Under the pieces are notes generated by a model. That model was given only the letters and a program-made list of their open reading frames with translations, was not told the DNA's origin and did no database searches. Source: Clostridiales bacterium (GTDB lineage: Bacteria; Bacillota; Clostridia; Saccharofermentanales; Saccharofermentanaceae). Taken from it: DNA of 64,000 bases. This document shows, in pieces, positions 60,251-64,000 of this stretch; the stretch's first letter is position 1; every line of letters starts with the position of its first letter. Both the position numbers and the translations under genes were made by a program. Where the stretch lies: NCBI GenBank assembly GCA_017428545.1, contig JAFRQR010000021.1:1-64000 (forward strand), in the 5' to 3' direction.

Positions 60251-62332
60251 GTGGAAGGACTTCTTACAATTTCATACATATTTCCGATCTGCGCGGCGCT
60301 GCCTCTGGGCGTGCTCATCATGTACTTTTTCAGCAAGCGCCAGCTCCCTGTTCAGAGAAACCGCATGTTTACCGCGGCGATCATCCTGTCGTGTGCGGAC
60401 GTGGTTTTCGAGTTCTTTTCCGCGATCGTCGTAAACAATTCGAAAGACATTCCCGAGGTCCTCGGGACATTCGTCCTGGTGCTTTTTTATCTGCTTCGTC
60501 TTTCGTTTCCGGTCCTGATGAGCTACTATGCCGTTTCGATCACAAAAGAACTGAAACCGAAAAACTTCTGGTCTTTGATCGCGATCGCGAGCCCGGCTTT
60601 GCTTGTCGGCGTGATCGTGCTGTTTACCCCTGCGACGAAACTGTTCTTCTACTATGAGGACGGCAGTTATTTCCGCGGTGAATACTTCATACTCCTTTCG
60701 CTCGTGACCGCCGTGTCGGCCATCTTTTCCGCGGTCTACGCGCTATGGAAAAAGCCTCTTTTCGAAGGCCACTCTTTTCCGATCGTTCTTTCGTTTTCAT
60801 TCCTGGGACTGGCAAGCGTACTGATCGATCTGGTCCGCCCGGACAGAAATGTTTCTTCCGTCGCGATCTCGACGGCGATGCTGATCGCCTGCCTGTCGCT
60901 GACGAAGCCCGAGTCCCTGATCGACCATCTGACGGGACTTTTGAACCTCGACGCCATGATGACCTATACCGACGAACTGATCTCCCGAGAAGCCCGCTAC
61001 TACGTCATCGTCATGAAGGTCGAAAACATCCGCCGTATCAACTCGATCTTCGGCTACACCGTCGGTAGTTTAACGCTGAAGAACATCGCCGATTTCCTCT
61101 CGACGTTCTCGCCGGACTTAAGCGAAAGACCGCGCCTTAGAAAGAACATCAAGCTCTACGAAGGGTCTTCCGCTTCGTCGTCCGAGAGTACGGAAAAAGC
61201 CATCGGAGATGCCCGCCGCCTCGAAAGGACACTTCCGCCGGCATGGGCATTCCGCCTCATGAGTAACCAGTTTGCAATCGTCAGCACAAGCGAATCAACG
61301 CACGAGAAGATCCTCCAGTGCCTGCATGAACGTTTCGAAGACCCGTGGCAGGTAAGAGGACTTGAGATCAACCTCATGCTCACCGTCGCAGAGATGCCCG
61401 AGACAGGTTCTTTTGCATCGGGATCGGACCTTTATAAAGTCGTCGAGATCGTGCTCCCTGCCGTCCCGAAGGGCGACACCGTAACGGTATCCGAAAGAGA
61501 ACTTGGCAAGATCGAGCGTCTCATCCTTATGGAAACTTCCTTGGAAAAAGCACTGGAAGAGGAAACGCTGGATGTGCGTTTCCAGCCCGTCTATAACATC
61601 GCGACCGGCCGCTACGACAAGGTCGAGGCACTGGCGCGTTTTGCACATGAACAGTGGGGCGATGTCCCGCCTTCCGAGTTCATTCCGATTGCGGAAAAGA
61701 GAGGACTTGTCACACAGATCGATGAGTTTGTTTTGAGAAAAGCCTGCGAGTTTTTGAAGGATGCGGAGGATACGAATGTCGAATTCGTGAGCATCAACAT
61801 TTCCGTCGCCGAAATGGCCAGCTCCGCCTTCCCGAAAAGAGCGTGCGCGATATTAGACGAATACGGCATTCCTTATCGGAAGATCGTTTTTGAGATCGCG
61901 GAACCCGCGCTCATGACATCGATCATACTGATGCTCGAAAACCTGACCGAACTTGCCAATCTGGGGTTCGGATTCTGCCTGGATAACATGGGCCTCGGAA
62001 CCGGAGATATCGGACGCCTCGCGGTGCTTCCGTTCTCCATGGTCAAGATGGACAGAAGTGTCCTTGAAGAAGTCCAGACCTCGCCGAAATCCAGGATCAT
62101 TTTCGAAAATACGATCGACGTTTTAAAGAAGATGGAGATCCTCTCGGTCGTCGTCGGAGCGGAGACATCCGCCCAGGTCGAGTGGATCCTTGAAACGAGC
62201 CCGGACAATATCCAGGGGTTCTACTATGCCCGTCCGATGGACGAAAAGGGGTGCCTGGCATTTATCCGTAAGAATAATGCACAGACACCCAAAAAGCCCG
62301 GAAGGGATAATTTCATTGTCGTCACCGAGTGA
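60251..62332 (+). CDS. 7TM-type membrane protein with degenerate GGDEF and altered EAL domain
   Basis: 693 residues. Seven hydrophobic segments (residues ~5-225) of the MASE/histidine-kinase 7TM sort lead to a GGDEF-like domain (SLIDHLTGLLNLDAMM) in which GGDEF is replaced by RLMSNQFAIV. The EAL domain at ~430-680 keeps EAL itself (KVEALARF), the Asn of SINISVAEM, EIAE and KMDR. However, the DDFGTGYSS motif reads LDNMGLGTGD (second Asp lost) and QGY is QGF, so phosphodiesterase activity is doubtful. GTG start. It ends close to the convergent aquaporin gene. Confidence 0.87.
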   Translation: MEGLLTISYIFPICAALPLGVLIMYFFSKRQLPVQRNRMFTAAIILSCADVVFEFFSAIVVNNSKDIPEVLGTFVLVLFYLLRLSFPVLMSYYAVSITKELKPKNFWSLIAIASPALLVGVIVLFTPATKLFFYYEDGSYFRGEYFILLSLVTAVSAIFSAVYALWKKPLFEGHSFPIVLSFSFLGLASVLIDLVRPDRNVSSVAISTAMLIACLSLTKPESLIDHLTGLLNLDAMMTYTDELISREARYYVIVMKVENIRRINSIFGYTVGSLTLKNIADFLSTFSPDLSERPRLRKNIKLYEGSSASSSESTEKAIGDARRLERTLPPAWAFRLMSNQFAIVSTSESTHEKILQCLHERFEDPWQVRGLEINLMLTVAEMPETGSFASGSDLYKVVEIVLPAVPKGDTVTVSERELGKIERLILMETSLEKALEEETLDVRFQPVYNIATGRYDKVEALARFAHEQWGDVPPSEFIPIAEKRGLVTQIDEFVLRKACEFLKDAEDTNVEFVSINISVAEMASSAFPKRACAILDEYGIPYRKIVFEIAEPALMTSIILMLENLTELANLGFGFCLDNMGLGTGDIGRLAVLPFSMVKMDRSVLEEVQTSPKSRIIFENTIDVLKKMEILSVVVGAETSAQVEWILETSPDNIQGFYYARPMDEKGCLAFIRKNNAQTPKKPGRDNFIVVTE

Positions 62333-62381
62333 CTTTCGGCACGCTGCCGGCAAGTGCTTTTCCCGGAGACCGGAAACAATA

Positions 62382-63107
62382 TTATTCTGCCTTAGCCTCT
62401 TCCTTCTTTTCCTCTACCTTTTTCGGAGCTTCAGCCTTTACGGAAGAAGGATCGAGGAAGCGGTAGATGATCGCCGCAAACGCCGCACCGAAGAGCGGAG
62501 CTACGATGAAGATCCACAAGTTCTCAAGAGCTTCGCCACCCTTAAAGAGAGCAGGTCCGATAGATCTTGCAGGGTTAACGGATGTTCCCGTGAAACCGAT
62601 GCCGAGGATGTGGACCAGAGTCAGTGTCAGACCGATGACGAGACCTGCGATATTGCCGTTCTCGATCTTCGATGTAACACCCAGGATCGCGAGGATGAAG
62701 ACAAATGTCAGAACACCCTCGATAACGAAGGACTTCGCGACACTGTCATTGAAAAGACCATTTGTGCCGAAACCGGAAAGTTCCGGATCGAAGAAGACGC
62801 TCAGCAGAAGAGCACCTGCGCAAGCACCGACAACCTGGGAGCACCAGTAAAGGAGCATGTCCTGAAGGGACATCTTCTTGTTGACGAACATGGCAAGTGA
62901 AACGGCCGGGTTGATGTGGCAGCCGGAGATGTTTCCGATGGAGTAAGCCATCGCTACGATAACAAGACCGAAAGCCAGCGCTGTCAGAATATAAGCACCC
63001 ATTCCGCCTTCTGCGCCGCAGCCTGTAACGATCGCGGTACCGCAACCGAATACGACCAGTACGAATGTACCGATGATCTCAGCCAAATACTTTCTTAAAG
63101 AATCCAT
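62382..63107 (-). CDS. Aquaporin (MIP family, AqpZ-like)
   Basis: 241 residues, six helices and two NPA boxes: SGCHINPAVSLAM and TGTSVNPARSIGPA. His at the start of the helix-5 equivalent and Arg after the second NPA favour a water-type pore over a glycerol facilitator. The C-terminus is a Lys/Glu-rich tail (KVEEKKEEAKAE). AGGAGGTTGTAAT precedes the ATG. It stands alone. Confidence 0.92.
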   Translation of the reverse strand: MDSLRKYLAEIIGTFVLVVFGCGTAIVTGCGAEGGMGAYILTALAFGLVIVAMAYSIGNISGCHINPAVSLAMFVNKKMSLQDMLLYWCSQVVGACAGALLLSVFFDPELSGFGTNGLFNDSVAKSFVIEGVLTFVFILAILGVTSKIENGNIAGLVIGLTLTLVHILGIGFTGTSVNPARSIGPALFKGGEALENLWIFIVAPLFGAAFAAIIYRFLDPSSVKAEAPKKVEEKKEEAKAE

Positions 63108-63178
63108 ATTACAACCTCCTTACGATAAATTCTATTTACCTATGATATAAGATTAACACTTTCCGCGAGACAATGACA

Positions 63179-63187
63179 TGATATAAT
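63179..63187 (+). promoter_or_regulatory. Extended -10 promoter for the MBL-fold gene
   Basis: TGATATAAT fits TGnTATAAT, about 36 bases before the ATG at 63224; no good -35 box. Confidence 0.55.
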
Positions 63188-63223
63188 CGAAATGTAAAAA
63201 TATTACAAAGTGAGGGAAAAGAA

Positions 63224-63868
63224 ATGCTCGACAGTGTCGCGATCAATCTTCATAGCAGTATCAGGATCTCTTCGGGAAAAGCACTCTACTTCGATCCTTT
63301 CCGCATCGAAGAAAGTACCGGTGACGCGGATATCGTTTTCGTGACACATGACCACTACGATCATTTCTCGCCCGAAGATATTGTGAAAGTCATGAAGGAA
63401 GATACCATCTTCGTTGCGCCGGCATCCACGGCGGCCCTGATCAGGCAGACTTTACAGATCCCGGATGAAAGGATCGTTACCGTAGCACCTGGCGATGCTC
63501 TTGAGGTTTCGGGGATCCCGGTAGAGGTCATCGCTTCGTATAATCCGGGAAAGAGGTTCCATCCGAAGGCGAACGGATGGGTCGGATATGTCGTTACCGT
63601 AGACGGGCTGCGCTACTATATCTGCGGTGACATGGACATCACGGAAGAGGGAAAGGGCGTAAGTTGCGACGTTCTCCTTGTTCCCTGCGGCGGGACTTAC
63701 ACCATGAATGCGGATGAAGCAGCTGAATTCACCGGCATTCTGAACCCGAAGTACGCGATCCCGACGCACTACGGCGACCCGGTCGGCGAAAAGAGCTGCG
63801 GCAGTGCTTTTGCAGAGAAGGCAAAAGTAAAAGCGCCGGATACGACTGTCGTTTTTAAGCTTTTCTGA
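63224..63868 (+). CDS. Metallo-beta-lactamase-fold hydrolase (UPF0173-like)
   Basis: 214 residues. THDHYDHFSPED is the HxHxDH metal motif; NPGKRFHPKANGWVGYVVTV, ICGDMDIT (Asp ligand) and PTHYGD (His ligand) complete the site. The family contains YcjX/UlaG-like and UPF0173 members of unclear substrate. It lies alone after a TGnTATAAT promoter. RBS AGTGAGGGAAAAG. Confidence 0.85.
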   Translation: MLDSVAINLHSSIRISSGKALYFDPFRIEESTGDADIVFVTHDHYDHFSPEDIVKVMKEDTIFVAPASTAALIRQTLQIPDERIVTVAPGDALEVSGIPVEVIASYNPGKRFHPKANGWVGYVVTVDGLRYYICGDMDITEEGKGVSCDVLLVPCGGTYTMNADEAAEFTGILNPKYAIPTHYGDPVGEKSCGSAFAEKAKVKAPDTTVVFKLF

Positions 63869-64000
63869 AAAGAACTCCGGGAGAAGTGAAAGACCCGTCA
63901 CGGCACCCGGATCGACCCAACCAAAATCATTGAAAGAGAAGCGGGAAGTCCCGCTGCTATAGTTATGAGAAACGAAAACACTTTTCCGGATCTCAACGAC

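Larger units (their letters stand above)
4670..63811. repeat. Interspersed octamer AAAAGCAC / GTGCTTTT, ~39 copies
   Basis: Plus-strand AAAAGCAC starts: 4670, 7877, 17133, 18876, 21337, 23503, 25353, 33203, 33896, 37557, 45283, 48787, 50720, 55864, 58537, 60101, 61546, 63277. Minus-strand copies (GTGCTTTT on plus): 6597, 12103, 23848, 28082, 28831, 30041, 31761, 32844, 37612, 39022, 42056, 49327, 49409, 50705, 53123, 53224, 54445, 54831, 60479, 62354, 63804. The base before AAAAGCAC is G in about half; the base after is T or C in 35 of 39. Twelve copies are intergenic although gaps make up only about 6% of the window. About 2 are expected by chance. Confidence 0.9.

Noticed and set aside
62333-62381. 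Gap between the convergent GGDEF-EAL and aquaporin genes examined for a terminator
   Set aside because: Contains an element copy and short CCGG repeats but no stem with T-run.
1-64000. Great abundance of GATC tetramers
   Set aside because: Explained by preference for ATC (Ile) and for GAT/GAG/AAG codons next to it; no clustering at intergenic sites seen.
63965-64000. Possible start of another gene (ATG at 63965, open to the end)
   Set aside because: Only 12 codons visible and no RBS, so it cannot be supported.

Overview
The window is chromosomal DNA of a Gram-positive, fermentative-type bacterium of the class Clostridia (Bacillota), GC near 50%. The evidence is the gene set (TmcAL, PcrA, DUF1836, CmpB-type membrane protein, NfeD/flotillin, a clostridial aconitase-family hydratase, PrfC beside ThrC), Cna_B and cohesin surface domains, and Bacillus-like promoters and AGGAGG ribosome-binding sites. 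The cohesin and cadherin-like surface proteins suggest a gut or rumen lineage (Oscillospirales/Saccharofermentans-like). That placement is inference. I see no rRNA, tRNA, CRISPR array, prophage or insertion sequence.

Layout. 0-4.3 kb: the 3' part of a giant Cna_B-repeat surface protein. 4.3-8 kb: tmcAL (minus), then an unrecognised anchored protein and a CmpB-family membrane protein. 8-12.3 kb: pcrA, dgt and a YfbR-like nucleotidase (DNA repair and nucleotide pools). 12.3-21 kb: a glucosaminidase with a cadherin-like domain, a membrane-anchored cohesin protein, GtrA, folC, a TPR membrane protein and thrC. 21-27.9 kb: prfC (minus), NYN-LOTUS protein, malQ, glpK, AEC transporter. 28-31.7 kb: an ABC/FtsX exporter and a GNAT fusion (minus). 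31.9-37.5 kb: two paralogous zinc-ribbon proteins, one with a ~900-residue disordered tail. 37.6-45.7 kb: GH1 glucosidase, GT4 glycosyltransferase, degenerate GGDEF-EAL protein, cardiolipin synthase, tandem PPK2 enzyme. 45.8-50.6 kb: acyltransferase, lipoprotein, sensor-GGDEF fusion, Phd/PIN toxin-antitoxin pair. 50.7-57.6 kb: aconitase-family hydratase, alpha/beta hydrolase, DUF1836-NfeD-flotillin operon with a very His-rich NfeD protein. 57.7-64 kb: tandem 73-bp repeats, a nuclease-like protein, a DUF2974 lipase-like protein, a second GGDEF-EAL protein, an aquaporin and an MBL-fold hydrolase.

The strongest unexplained signal is not a gene. The octamer AAAAGCAC (or its complement GTGCTTTT) occurs about 39 times against about 2 expected. 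It lies on both strands, in all six codon registers, is about five-fold denser between genes, and in places forms inverted pairs (a terminator at 37.6 kb, a hairpin at 50.7 kb). This behaviour resembles DNA uptake sequences of Neisseria and Haemophilus, which to my knowledge are not described in Clostridia.
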